Notes under the pieces: generated by a model
Told to the model about the DNA's origin: nothing
Databases searched by the model: none
Seen by the model: only the letters and a program-made list of their open reading frames with translations
Source of the DNA: Gonocerus acuteangulatus
Lineage: Eukaryota > Arthropoda > Insecta > Hemiptera > Coreidae
Assembly (NCBI GenBank): GCA_946811695.1
Contig: OX328132.1
Span: 124,949,489 to 125,013,488, forward strand
Length of the DNA stretch: 64,000 nucleotides
Direction of reading: 5' to 3'
Made by a program: the position numbers and the translations under genes
In this document: piece by piece, positions 36,088-46,471 of the stretch
Layout: each line of letters opens with the position of its first letter
How positions within the stretch are numbered: position 1 is the first letter of the stretch

Positions 36088-36560
36088 ACTTAATCCTAAA
36101 AGGAACAATTAAATATTTTAACTAGATGTACATATAATGAAAATAGAGAATAAATTCCTACCGCTTCTATTGTTTTGCACACAATTGTTCTCCTAACAAT
36201 AATTGAGCATAAATAATTTTGATTTTATATATAATACAAGCTTCCCTTATATCATATTAGATAGAAATAAATCATTGAACACTCATTAGCAAAGTAAAAA
36301 TTAAGAAAACATCACTATATACATTGAATTATTAATTCAGTAATGAAAAGTTGTTATATATAACAACCCTAAATGTGACAGAATGTTGCTGTATTACTAT
36401 CAATTTAAGCAACTTTTATTTGTTAAGTGAATACATTGTGAAATGAATACATTCTCAAACATCAGGTAATGCTATCAACATTAGTATTGTGAATTTAAAA
36501 AACAGGATTCATAACACTCACTAAACAACAAATGTAATCTTTTAGGAACCAGAAAAAATA
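36085..36560 (+). repeat. Second copy of the CSD gene's upstream intron
   Basis: This stretch repeats 34255-34720 (intron 1 of the gene), including the acceptor region, but exon 2 is replaced by a 5'-truncated Jockey-like fragment at 36087. It is part of the rearrangement that also made the orphan exons. Confidence 0.7.
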
Positions 36561-36963
36561 TTTTACTAATGAAATATTTATTTATATCAATAAATGGGTA
36601 CAATGGCCCTCCTTCACTGAGGAACGTGGGGGGTTTTTTACGTGGGGTAAAAAATCACTGAACAAAAGTAATTTTGAATTTAATATATTAAGAATTTATA
36701 GTAGTTCTAGTTGATAGATCAGATTTCTAAGAAGTTTCAAGAACAAAAATGACAAATACAATTTTGATCGTGTTCCTCTGCATTGCTACATTATTCATGG
36801 CCCATCCTTTCAGTTGAGAACTCTTTTCAACCTTCCAGGGATTTTATCCTAACGAACAATTCAGGATCAATCAAAAGATACTGGTGTTTCGTCATTTTTC
36901 TCGTCGTGTTCATCTGATGCCAAGGAATCTGATTTAATGCAGAAATTCTGTTTCTTTCGTGTT

Positions 36964-37715
36964 TTAAGAGGTTTTTTTTCTTAGGGGCCATAACCAGTTT
37001 TTTCTGTTTTTAGAATTTATTTTCTGTTTTTTTTTTTTGTTTTTTTTTTGTTTTTTTTTGCGCTTCAGCTCCAGTTCTAACTTACACGGCGAAGAAGTAA
37101 GAATTACTGCCTTCCCTCGCCCCTTGTTGAGCTTTTTCACATACCTTGGGCCTTTTTGATCTGGATAAGGCATTATTTTTCTTAGGGATATTGAGAGAGC
37201 AAACGCGATACTCTGACCTGGATCCTGCGTAGAAGTTGATGGTTGCTGATCATCGACTTTAGTATTTCATCGACATCTAGACCATTAGCGCCTTTTCAGT
37301 GATTAGTGATTCATATTCGAGTTGTTCAGATCAATAATTGTCATTCAACTTGAGGTTGTTAAGGTAAAGGATTGCACCCTACCTCCATTGGTTTTCAGTT
37401 GCATCAGAGGCTGCAATGATGTGACCTTGGGGTCACATAGGGTAGATCCCGGCCTTCTCAAATCCCTTAACTATTGTCCGAAAATATGCAACAAGTAATA
37501 AAGTAAATAAAAAGGCTTTTTACCATGGTGCGATTGATGCCCTTCGCCTCACCTAAAGATGTCTTCTTAAGACCTCTCAATGAAAGTTGTGGATTCCGAT
37601 AAAGAAAGATGTACAACCATTCCTTCCCAGCAATCTTTTTTTCTTTGTTCAATGTAATAGGAATACTAATTTTTTTTTTCACTAACTGAAATGTAAGTTC
37701 TCTTAAATATGTCAA
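36964..37715 (-). pseudogene. pogo/Tigger transposase with DDE core deleted
   Basis: On the minus strand 37467-37715 reads LRELTFQLVKKKISIPITLN, IAGKEWLYIFLYRNPQLSLR, then SLGEAKGINRTMV, the CENP-B-type DNA-binding domain of pogo/Tigger transposases. Just below, about 37370-37460, is GFEKAGIYPM, and 36964-37173 gives a PYPDQKGPR...KGRGKAVILTSSP end; both normally follow the DDE catalytic domain, which is missing. A SINE-tail-like scrap lies near 37255-37300. Repeated at 59979-60775. Confidence 0.72.
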
Positions 37716-37764
37716 TGTCAGTACAAATATTCTTTCTTACAGTATGAGGATATGCTCCGCAAGT

Positions 37765-37800
<36 letters not shown>

Positions 37801-38204
37801 CTACTAAAAGAATTGGCTTATATCTGCCAAACCTGCTGAGGGGGCTGCAGCTCCCTTCCCCATAACATATCATAAAACCTTCCCCGGTAAAAATATATCA
37901 TAAAAATCTTAAAAATAAATTAAATAAGATCACTCAGTTCAGAAAAAAATAGTTTTTATTGGGTTTAATAACGTTTTAATTGGCTAACTATTCCAAGTTC
38001 TAGACTGGTAGTATTTCATACCCCGAAATCAGCCCCCCCCCCGAAATTATTTTCTATACACACCCATGATTCTTGCTATTTAAATATTTATATTATACAA
38101 ATCAAAGAAATTATTTCCATTTCACACAAGTACCAAAATGTATCAAAATGTGGTTCGGCTCCACCCGAAAACGCCCGAGGGGAGTAATTTTGAGAGACCA
38201 GAAG

Positions 38205-38500
38205 TAATCTAGATTAAGAAGGGTATAGAGTGGACGGAAAGTTTATCGGTGTCCGTGAGTGACTCGAAGTGAGCCAGATCGAACTGGATTTACCCTGCGT
38301 GGGTCAGCGAGAGGTATGAGTCGACTGGAAGTGATCCAGAGTAACACAGATGTGATCGGAAGTTATCTAGACTGAAGCGGAAGCTGAACAGGAGTGAGCT
38401 CGAATGCCCCTGGAAGTTGGTCAGAACTGACCGGAAGTTGACCAGAGTGGACCTGTGCGGTCTATAATAGAGCCAGAGCAGACCGGAAGTGAACATTTAG
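38205..38500 (+). repeat. Degenerate minisatellite with GGAAGT cores
   Basis: About ten loosely repeated units of roughly 20-30 bp, each built around (C)GGAAGT or GAAGT followed by a CCAGA/TCTAGA-like spacer, for example GACTGGAAGTGATCCAGAGT and GACCGGAAGTTGACCAGAGT. CCGGAAGT is the core of ETS-factor binding sites. It is much more G/C-rich than its surroundings. Repeated at 61263-61558. Confidence 0.65.
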
Positions 38501-38866
38501 ATGACAAAATGTTGTAGCTGTTACTATAACTAAAGTTAATAAGCTATTACCTACCACGATATTTAAACATTTCATAAATAAATTAGCGATTAGCGCCTTC
38601 CGTCGCTATGCGCTCATTTTTAGCTCTGGGCTTATACGGTAGAGCTAAATTAGCGCTTAGGTATCAGCTTTTTGCCCGCCCCTGACCAATTGTCCATCGT
38701 TCCCTCCTCCTAACGGAGGCGCTGGCCCTGTTGTGATTGTTTTGAGTAAAGACCGGATTTCCTGCAGCAACAATTTTAAAAACGTGCAATACAAATTAGC
38801 CGAACGTGGAATGAAAATTAGCCAAACGTGCAATTGAACCTTCTACTATAATTTAAAAAAATCAAA

Positions 38867-38920
38867 TATTAAGTTAACATATTTATATAATTATAATTAT
38901 ATAAATATGTTAACTTAATA
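38867..38920. repeat. Perfect 54-bp palindrome
   Basis: TATTAAGTTAACATATTTAT plus 7 nt is followed directly by its exact complement, with no spacer. Present unchanged at 61925-61978. Confidence 0.85.
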
Positions 38921-39109
38921 ATAATAATTATCATAATATACGTAATTAATTATTATTAATCATAATAATATACATATGTGCTTAAAAAACTACAAAAATG
39001 TGTTTGCTAGATATCATAATTAAACAAAATTAATAACAAATATATATAGTAATTTTCTACTAACTATATTAATTTTTATTTTGTTCCACCTGTTTCTGAC
39101 CATTCAAGT

Positions 39110-39579
39110 ATATTCACTTTTTTGGGTTTATGTGGCGTAGGTAAAAAAATAATACTTTCTTTTTCTTTTGTGCCACTTTATTAGCTGTTGGCCCTACATA
39201 TTTCATGGCCTACATGTTACTTCCTCAGGGACCATTACATCCTAAACAATTCTTGAATTATTATTTTAGTCAATCCAATAAAATACTTAACGCTAATATG
39301 TTATCCATAGTTATGTTTTAAACTTCACATCTAAAAGGTTAGATTATATTTTGACTAACCTTTTAGATGTAAACTTTAAAATGAATAACATATTAGCGTT
39401 AAGTATTTTATTGGATTGACTAAAATAATAATTCAAAAATTGTTTAGGATGTAATGGCCCCTGAGGAGGTGGCATTTAGGCCACCAAAAATCTAGGGCAA
39501 ACAGCTGATAAAGTGGTACAAAAGAAAAAGAAGGTACTATTTTTTTACCTACGCCACATAAAGCCAAAAAACTGAATAT
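39110..39579. mobile_element. Foldback element, possibly Penelope-derived
   Basis: Two arms of about 230 bp mirror each other (GGGTTTATGTGGCGTAGGTA at the left, its complement at the right). Each arm carries CCTGAGGA followed by a G/C stem (GGTGGC...GCCACC in the right arm). The layout recalls the CUGANGA-stem-GAAA core of hammerhead motifs found in Penelope-like elements, but the GAAA box is altered. Repeated at 62168-62637. Confidence 0.65.
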
Positions 39580-39588
39580 ATTAATTTG

Positions 39589-39948
39589 TCAAATATAAAT
39601 TTCTAAAATGTAATTAAAATTTACAATCATGTACATTTCCAGATTATGTTCCGTAAAGTTATATCGTCGGTCATCTGATATGTGTTTCAACTGTAAAAAC
39701 ATGCGCTCCACATTAACACTTGTGATGGGACATATTTTGTAGTTACTCAATATTACTGGATCCAGCTCCACATCTGTGTTTTCTCCTATTATAGAGCTTT
39801 GTAACCCTTTTTTTTTTCTTTTTTCTTTTTTTTTTTTTTTTATAACTAATTTTAATTTATCAAAAATATGTTTTCCCTTTTCCTTTTCTAATTTATCTCC
39901 AAATTTCTGTATAATATTAATCTGTGATGCCAACGTAAAGTTTTGCAC
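39589..39948 (-). pseudogene. hAT transposase C-terminal (dimerisation) end
   Basis: The minus-strand frame of 119 codons ends DPVILSNYKICPITSVNVER, MFLQLKHISDDRRYNFTEHN, LEMYMIVNFNY. This is the hAT C-terminal dimerisation region (..Y.P.TS..VER.FS..K.ILSDRR.NF...L...L...N). The same family's middle part lies at 43640-44330; a lysine-rich insertion sits upstream. Repeated at 62647-63006. Confidence 0.75.
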
Positions 39949-40363
39949 TTTAAGATTTTGTTATTTGTTAAGGTAGAACTGATTAATGGGATCTTATGAG
40001 TGCTACACGGAGAAATAAATCTTGCTTTTGCCCGAGTAGGGTTCCCTCAACCAATTATAGGGTGAGACATCCTAAATCCAAGTGAGTTAACTCTATTTTA
40101 CAGTGTCAAATTTTCGAGGCATTTCATTTTGAAGTGTCTAAACTCTGTTTTGGGGGTACACTCGGCATCTTGCTTTAGGCTTCCAATGCCTGCTGTCTTA
40201 TATAGGGTTCCTACCTTTTAAAATTAAAATTAAAAGAGTTAAAAAATTAGGTCAAAAGGAGCTAAAATTTAGAATATCTCGCATCCTATTTTCCTGGTAG
40301 GGTGTTTTTTTTTTTAATTTGAAGTAAAAAACAAATTGCAGGAACTCTAAAAAAAAAACCCTC

Positions 40364-40888
40364 AAATATAAGGCTCTTACCTTCACTTGGCATACCTACT
40401 GTTTTCGACTTCCAGAAGAATGGTGCAGGTAGTACTCAATATGCAAGGCCGCCACATGGGGAGGGGGACAACCGGGTACAGTTGTCCCGGGCCGGGCCGA
40501 TCCTCTCTATTTGGAGTCAGGTTTCCTGACCTATCCAAATATAAGGCTCTTACCTTCACTTGGCATACCTACTGTTTTCGACTTCCAGAAGAATGGTGCA
40601 GGTAGTACTCAATATGCAAGGCCGCCACATGGGGGGGGGGGGGGACAACCGGGTACAGTTGTCCCGGGCCCGGGCCGATCCTCTCTATTTGGAGTCAGGT
40701 TTCCTGACCTATCCAAATATAAGGCTCTTACCTTCACTTGGCATACCTACTGTTTTCGACTTCCAGAAGAATGGTGCAGGTAGTACTCAATATGCAAGGC
40801 CGCCACATGGGGGGGGGGGACAACCGGGTACAGTTGTCCCGGGCCGGGCCGATCCTCTCTATTTGGAGTCAGGTTTCCTGACCTATCC
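40364..40888 (+). repeat. Three-unit tandem repeat, period about 174 bp
   Basis: Units start at AAATATAAGGCTCTTACCTT (40364, 40537, 40715). Each carries a poly-G run of different length, the hairpin GGGACAACCGGG..GTTGTCCC and GGGCC(C)GGGCC. Tandem unit 2 keeps only the first half of one unit (63417-63515). Confidence 0.85.
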
Positions 40889-41900
40889 AAATATGTTTTA
40901 ACGATTTGGGGAATATCTTAAACGAGTTCATGGAAAATCACATTCAGCTGCAGAAAAATTCTCTGGTATTTTTTTTCAGACGGTCACCCTTATTTCAAAG
41001 CCTCTTTGGAATAAATACTGTTTTTCTTTAAGCCAAGAGGACGCGGGTATAATTGATGCATGTCCGAACTCACCCCACGGTATTGGAGATTTTTACTTAA
41101 ACGAGAAAAAAAAAATTTTTTGAACAAAAAAAAATAAATATATTTATTTATGTATCATTAGACAATATGAAAAATTAGGGTTTAATTACTTACACAGCCT
41201 CTACACAGATGTTTGTTTCTAGCATTTCGAAAATCATGGAAATTACAACTTACAATAAAATATTCGTTACTCACTTCAAAGTGTTCTCACAGCGATTTCG
41301 GCTTAACTGTATGGGGAAAAATGTAATATCGATCGTATTTGTCTAGACAATTATGACCCTAATGAAAAAAACTTGCTCCAGGTCACGTGATTGTCTGAAC
41401 TCGTACTACCTTGTCAAACTCACCCCAAATGACGGTACTAGAATTTTCATTCTGGCTCTGAGAAGTGGGGGCCCGTGATCTGGTCCCGGCCCCGGCTCTG
41501 AGATGTGGCGGCCCTGTCAATATGTAATAGAATTCCTTAACTTAAACGGGACTTTAATGTAGAGTGATATAAGAACTTTGAAGTAGGCTTCTACTCTTCT
41601 TAACTGAGTTCCAATTAAAAAAACATAAAACAATGAAAGCTTGTTTTCGTGTTCCGGCTCCATAATATAAATTAAGAAACTCTAATATAGAATGAAAAAT
41701 TCACCTGTAAATTTTTATAGAAGGAAGTTCCTAAAACTGACGATTTTGTTTTATTGCGTGGCATGGGATTCGCCAGACACGTCTTGGTGAATGGGATCGC
41801 CAGCCTAAAATATTCTTTTTTTCTCTATAATTTCTCCTTTATTATAAACATAAATCTTACTTGTTTTTCTTTTTATAATTTGGATACTATACCTGCCATA
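40889..41900. other. Spacer with transposon-like ends
   Basis: GAACTCACCCCAC near 41070 and AACTCACCCCAAA near 41436 look like repeat-element ends. Most of this stretch (to 41498) is missing from tandem unit 2. No gene seen. Confidence 0.4.
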
Positions 41901-42065
41901 GGGTCTCCCGTGGTCTAGTGGCTAGCGCCTTAGATTCACAAGCAGGAGATGGGGGGTTCGATCCCCACCGGCGGCAGGAATTTTCTCATCCCACGGCTCG
42001 TTGGGAAAATTCCTCGCTGCACCCTGGATGTCGGCGCTAATTGCCTAGTTGTCGAAGCGCGGTAA
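41901..42065 (+). mobile_element. tRNA-headed SINE, plus strand
   Basis: Head GTGGTCTAGTGGCTAGCGCC with box B GGTTCGATCCCCACC, body CCTCGCTGCACCCTGGATGT, tail GGCGCTAATTGCCTAGTTGT. It ends next to the foldback at 42075. A duplicate with a short internal deletion begins at 63917. Confidence 0.85.
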
Positions 42066-42074
42066 ATATATATA

Positions 42075-42337
42075 AATAATACCAAACAGGTGAAGAATAA
42101 CCCTTCAAAAATGGTTCAAACTTTCCATTTATTCCTCCATCACAACGTTTCGGACACACAGGTCCATCCTCAGGCAATCATGTCCTGTTCATTGTTTCAT
42201 TGTGAGTGTAACTAGAGTAATGAACAGGACATGATTGCCTGGGGATGGACCTGTGTGTCCGAAACGTTGTGATGGAGGAATAAATGGAAAGTTTGAAAAA
42301 TTTTTGAAGGGTTATTCTTCACCTGTTTGGTATTATT
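42075..42337. mobile_element. Foldback with paired hammerhead-like motifs (Penelope-type end)
   Basis: About 120-bp inverted arms (AATAATACCAAACAGGTGAA at the left, its complement at the right) around a 23-bp centre. On the minus strand the left arm reads CCTGAGGA, then TGGAC..GTCC, then GAAACGTTG: the CUGANGA, stem II and GAAA parts of a hammerhead core, as described for Penelope-like elements. The right arm has CCTGGGGA instead. It lies beyond the 3' side of the Penelope RT remnant at 42620-43260. Confidence 0.6.
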
Positions 42338-42364
42338 AATTAATACCCTTCATTTAGTAATCGT

Positions 42365-42439
<75 letters not shown>

Positions 42440-42619
42440 GCCATCATTCTAAAATGAAAAATGTTGAGAAAAATTTGTGGGTACACTTTTAGTAGAGCTA
42501 CTTTGTGATTTAACTACGAAGGAGACATCATAGGAACATAAAAGGTATTTAACACATTCTTACTTTAAATGATCTTTGCCTGAAACTTTTTAATTTATTA
42601 TTTATTATTTTTCACATTT

Positions 42620-43260
42620 TAAAGTTTCGGCCTTAGGGCCATTTTCATAAAACTGGATGAAAAACAAATATAATTATTATGTGCTATATTAAAATCCACC
42701 ACATCAAATTCATTTAATGATCTTCCAATTTTCTCACCCAAACCTTTTATATATGTACATTTAATGTATTTATTGGCCTTTATATTATTTTCTATTCTTT
42801 CCAATTCCTTATCATTCATATTACTTATTTTTTCCTCATTTTATGCTCATAACGTTTTTTTATAATAACTGTTTTGGGTCAAAATTATGCAGAAAATTTG
42901 ATAAATTTCAGTTTTGATTTTGTTTAATCTTTTTAACATTTTTATTTTTATGGCTTTTTGGATAAAAATATCAAGTATGTTCTTTTTCATATGTTCCAAG
43001 TTGCTAGAATACTAGTTTAAAATTGTATTACTAGAATTTTCTTTTGGTGCCCATTATTTTTTTAGAGTTCCTTGATTTTTGATTATATTCATTTCAAACC
43101 CCTTATTTTATTGTTAGTTTCTAATTCCCTGGCAGATTTTAATTTTATGAAAACTATTTAAATCTTGAGGAATCGCCCATCCATCTTTCTTTTTAATTAT
43201 ACAAAACAGATAATCCACATATTTCAAAAGGACATTGTTCAACAATAACAAATTTTGTTA
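42620..43260 (-). pseudogene. Penelope-like reverse transcriptase remnant
   Basis: Minus strand, top to bottom: LKYVDYLFCIIKKKDGWAIP (RT YVDD box, second D lost), LNSFHKIKI, ELETNNKI, then after stops ERIENNIKANKYIKCTYIKG, LGEKIGRSLNEFDVV, IAHNNYICF to a stop. This matches Penelope-like RT (RYVDD.F.I......LN..H..I.FT.E.E.NN) and its linker (..PY.KGLSEKI...L....). At the 3' end GGCCCTAAGGCCGAAAC (about 42628-42644) is a stem plus GAAAC box like a hammerhead remnant. Confidence 0.65.
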
Positions 43261-43333
43261 TTATTAATAAAAATGTCTTTTTGTTTCTATTTGAATGGAT
43301 GCTGGTGCTAATGATCCTGGAAATAGATGCACC

Positions 43334-43374
<41 letters not shown>

Positions 43375-43639
43375 GATGCTGAAATGAACAGTCTTCGGCT
43401 TTATGAATATGGCTGTAAGTGTCATGAAAAAGAATAAAAATATTTTATTTCTATATCTACCTACTTGTTAAATATTGTTCATATGTACATTGTACCCAAT
43501 ACCCAATACTTGTAAATATCTATATTTGTTAAAAAGTGTATACCCACATACGTAGACTTTTATTTTGAAATGCCATGAAAGAAAGTGTGAGCAGCCTGTT
43601 TTATTTTCTCCGAGTAGAACAGATGTTAAATTTAAAACA

Positions 43640-44330
43640 GTTTTCACTTTTTGCACAAATACTGCGTCATCTTCAAGAGGAGAAACAAACTCTTTAAAAT
43701 TATTAAAATGATCTGAATAAAATAGGGCTGCTTTAATCCAAACTCCCCATCTAGTTATCACAGGTTCAGGGGGAAGGGGGCAGTTCATACTATTTCTATA
43801 AGCTGTCATGCGGTGAGGAGCTTTTAACTATTTTTCCCCGATTATGTCCCCCCCCCCCTCCCAATTTTTTTGACATTTGGGAAAATTTCTCCCTCATTTT
43901 CAGCTACATGGCTTAAACCATGCGCTATACAAGTTACATACACCACATTTGAATAAAAATCTTTTAATGCTTCTCTAGCTTTTACCATATACGGAGCAGC
44001 AAAAAAAAAAATAAATAAATAAATAAAAGAATTTAATCTTGGTAGGATGGTTGACAAAAAATTTGCTAAACTATTTTTTTTTCTTTTTATTTGTGTGTGT
44101 TTCACGGCGTATCAACGATTGAGCTATTAGCGCCGGGCTAAACTATTGTTCACAAAAAGCGACGACGTAAGTTTTTGGAAGCTGCTTACATAAAATGAGG
44201 TATGGTTCGGGTTCAATCTCCGGGTGTAGGATTCCAACAATTAAACTGCAAATATAAAGTCCCCGTAATTCTCTTGTTTCATCTACCATGATGCAAATAT
44301 AATTGTTTTCAATTTGTTTTCGTATTTCTT
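43640..44330 (-). pseudogene. hAT transposase, central part, broken
   Basis: Going down the minus strand: CIMVDETRELRGLYICSLIV (about 44280), then after a SINE insertion [46 protein letters not shown], a poly-C frameshift, then PLPPEPVITRWGVWIKAALF and YSDHFNNFKEFV. These are blocks of the hAT catalytic and insertion domains of the insect family with TRWGTWL..A. It is not continuous with the C-terminal piece at 39589; Penelope-like and SINE sequences lie between. Confidence 0.75.
44076..44136 (-). mobile_element. Short SINE tail inserted in the hAT transposase
   Basis: 61 bp ending in CGGCGCTAATAGCTCAATCG (minus strand) and an A-rich tail, flanked by GCTAAACTATT at 44065-44075 and 44137-44147. 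A 5'-truncated insertion that interrupts the hAT frame. Confidence 0.75.
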
Positions 44331-44831
44331 CAACAGAATGTTCACAAATTATCTCAAAAGTTTTTGAGATAATATTTCTTAGAGCGCTCTCCTAAATCAC
44401 AAATATTCTTTATAATAAAAACTAAAACAAAAAAATATCAATATTTTTAATGATGTATCAAAAAGCGCGCTTTCGTGGACTAAAAACCTAAAATGTGCAA
44501 ATTTGTGTAGTAAGCCCCAAAATGTGCAAATTTTTGCAGTTACCTCCAAAATATGCAGCTTCCAGCAAAATAAAACTTACATATGTTAATCCGGATGCCT
44601 TAATTCGTGTAAATAAATTGTCCCCAATCTATTTCAAGCAAGCAATCGAAAAGGACAATTTCACGAGAATCCGGTTTCCAGTTATGAGCAATGTAAACAT
44701 TTATTTTTTTTTTACTTTTGCCCTCGTAGTTCATTTTCAGGTGGATATATATTTTATTATGTAGAGGTTATATAACTTCGGTGAAAATAACATAAAGGGT
44801 TCTCGGAAGAAGGCTTATTTTCTGATTTTTT

Positions 44832-44839
44832 TGACGTCA
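44832..44839 (+). promoter_or_regulatory. CRE-type palindrome upstream of Vac14-like exon
   Basis: A perfect TGACGTCA lies about 165 bp before the ATG of the Vac14-like exon, in a stretch free of recognisable repeats. CREB/ATF factors bind this site in animals; its role here is inferred from position only. Confidence 0.4.
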
Positions 44840-45004
44840 TAAAATTCACAGGAGAATTGATTAAGGCGAGTTTCTCTTTGCTTAAAGAAATATTCCTCTG
44901 AAGCTCCCTTTACTAAGATCGATTCATAGAATCAAGCACTTGTCAAATGTTCGTGGGTCTTTTGAATGTTGTTAAATTTAGTGCCTCTTTCATTATAATA
45001 AAAT

Positions 45005-45105
45005 ATGACAGATCGAGACTACGCGCCTTTAAGTGTTGCTTGTGTGAGAGCTTTAATAGACAAACAATATGACAAGAGAAAAGCCGCCGCTTCAGAAATT
45101 GAAAA
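45005..45105 (+). CDS. Vac14: Vac14-like first coding exon (partial gene)
   Basis: ATG at 45005 opens MTDRDYAPLSVACVRALIDK followed by QYDKRKAAASEIEK. This is the N-terminal pattern I know for Vac14 (...[31 protein letters not shown]), the scaffold of the PIKfyve/Fig4 phosphoinositide kinase complex on endosomes and lysosomes. A donor GTATTA follows within the last lysine codon; read-through soon meets a stop. Upstream lies a promoter-like stretch with a perfect TGACGTCA palindrome. I see no second exon before the tandem junction at 49063, so either intron 1 runs out of the window or this is a stranded 5' end. It sits inside the tandem unit, so a second copy is expected near 67.5 kb. Good match over about 34 residues; completeness unknown. 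Confidence 0.65.
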
Positions 45106-45930
45106 GTATTACATATATTTTAAAATTGAGTAGCTTATGATAGTCCATATAACTTATTTAATAATAAGACTTAGTTATGTTAAAATATATTAAGTTTAAA
45201 AATAGAACCTAAAAGGCAGTTTTAATTAATTTTTATTTGATTTCTATATTGTAACTGTTATGTTATATTAGGTTTGAATTGCTTCAAGTCTAAATAGCTA
45301 AGAAAGTAAGATATTTTAGAACTTCTGCCTTTTTTAGTAAGAACTTTATAGTAAAACCCTTCCTATTAATACTTTTTGCAAAAATAATTGCATTAATTTA
45401 TGCAAACTTCGCAATATTTGAGTGAAAAACGAGCAACAGGTTTGCTTGTGTCTATAGGATATCTATGAATATATTGTTATTGACTCATAATAACACATAG
45501 TCTGTTATTTTATTTATTTCTGCGGACCATCTAGAGACCACCGTAGTATATCTGGAAAATACTCATGTTTTTTTGTATTATTTTGTTGTTTTCAAGTATG
45601 TATTAATCTTGCTGACTTGCAGTAAACATGTTTGCGGCTATTAGCATTTAATAACAAAGTATATTTCTGACGGAAGACAAAAAATTAGTTTACACCATTT
45701 TTTAGATAATTTTAATCTAATTGAATGAATTCTAGTCTGCGGAATTGTTTATATTTAATGACAGATCTTTATCCGATCATAGATAGCAATATTAAGATAA
45801 ACGACCTTTTACTTTCTGAGTATTTATATTTTTGTTTTTAATAATAAATACGTTATGAATAGATGATTTAATATTGACGAAGTCTAATCTTCGTAAGTTT
45901 TTATTTATTTATTTTCTTCATTGAAATTTT
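45106..45930. other. Stretch after the Vac14-like exon
   Basis: AT-rich and probably intron; I found no second Vac14 exon and no known repeat here. Confidence 0.4.
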
Positions 45931-46016
45931 GGTAATTGTCAAGTTTAGGGGCCTTCTCACCAATTTTTTTTTACTGGTTGGTATATGAGATATTTTGATG
46001 CACTAAACACAAATCA

Positions 46017-46051
<35 letters not shown>

Positions 46052-46420
46052 TCGCTCTCAACTAGGAAAGAAGTTATTAAGCACTAAATTTTGCTATTAT
46101 GCAGGTTAAAAAGCTAGCATAAGCAACTATATTTGCGCGGGTATGTAAAAGTCTGTAATAACTGTGTAAGGACGCCCTTTAAATTTACAATTATTTTTCA
46201 ATAAATAATTTATCAACATTCCAAATGAGTCATCTTTAGTACAAGCATGTTTACAAGTATCGTTGTTTACGCTAGCTTTCTTAACATGCATAACAGTTAA
46301 CTTTAGTGCTTAATAACTTTTTTCGTAGTTGAGAGCGACTTTTTTTTTAACGGATTCTTGTTTAGTGCATCAAATTACCTTATAGTTAAATAGTTAAATT
46401 CACAATTACCGAAAACATAT
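45931..46420. mobile_element. Long-TIR element 1 (MULE-like or foldback)
   Basis: TTTTGATGCACTAAACACAA at 45993 and its complement near 46356-46375, with inner arms CTCTCAACTAGGAAAGAAGT and their complement. A poly-A run of 29 interrupts the left arm. No coding sequence. Confidence 0.65.
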
Positions 46421-46471
46421 CTTTAACTAGCGGTTTGGAGTTGTTCTAGATTCAAGACAGTAGTAATCTTG

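Larger units (their letters stand above)
26597..41990 (+). repeat. Recent tandem duplication, unit 1 (part seen twice in the window)
   Basis: This stretch recurs in the same orientation from 49063 to the window end with very few differences, mostly in (TA)n, poly-T and poly-C runs. The offset is 22,466 bp at the start and grows to about 23,110 bp after a 646-bp length difference in CSD intron 2. The full unit inferred from the junction is 26597-49062. It holds CSD copy 1, pogo remnants, the GGAAGT minisatellite, a foldback and a hAT tail. Confidence 0.92.

Noticed and set aside
37000..37060. Lysine-rich nuclear protein tail
   Set aside because: It is a read-through of a poly-T run (minus-strand poly-A) of different length in the two units, inside a dead pogo element.
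40387..40901. Overlapping frames over the 174-bp repeats
   Set aside because: They repeat because the DNA does; lengths depend on the poly-G runs.
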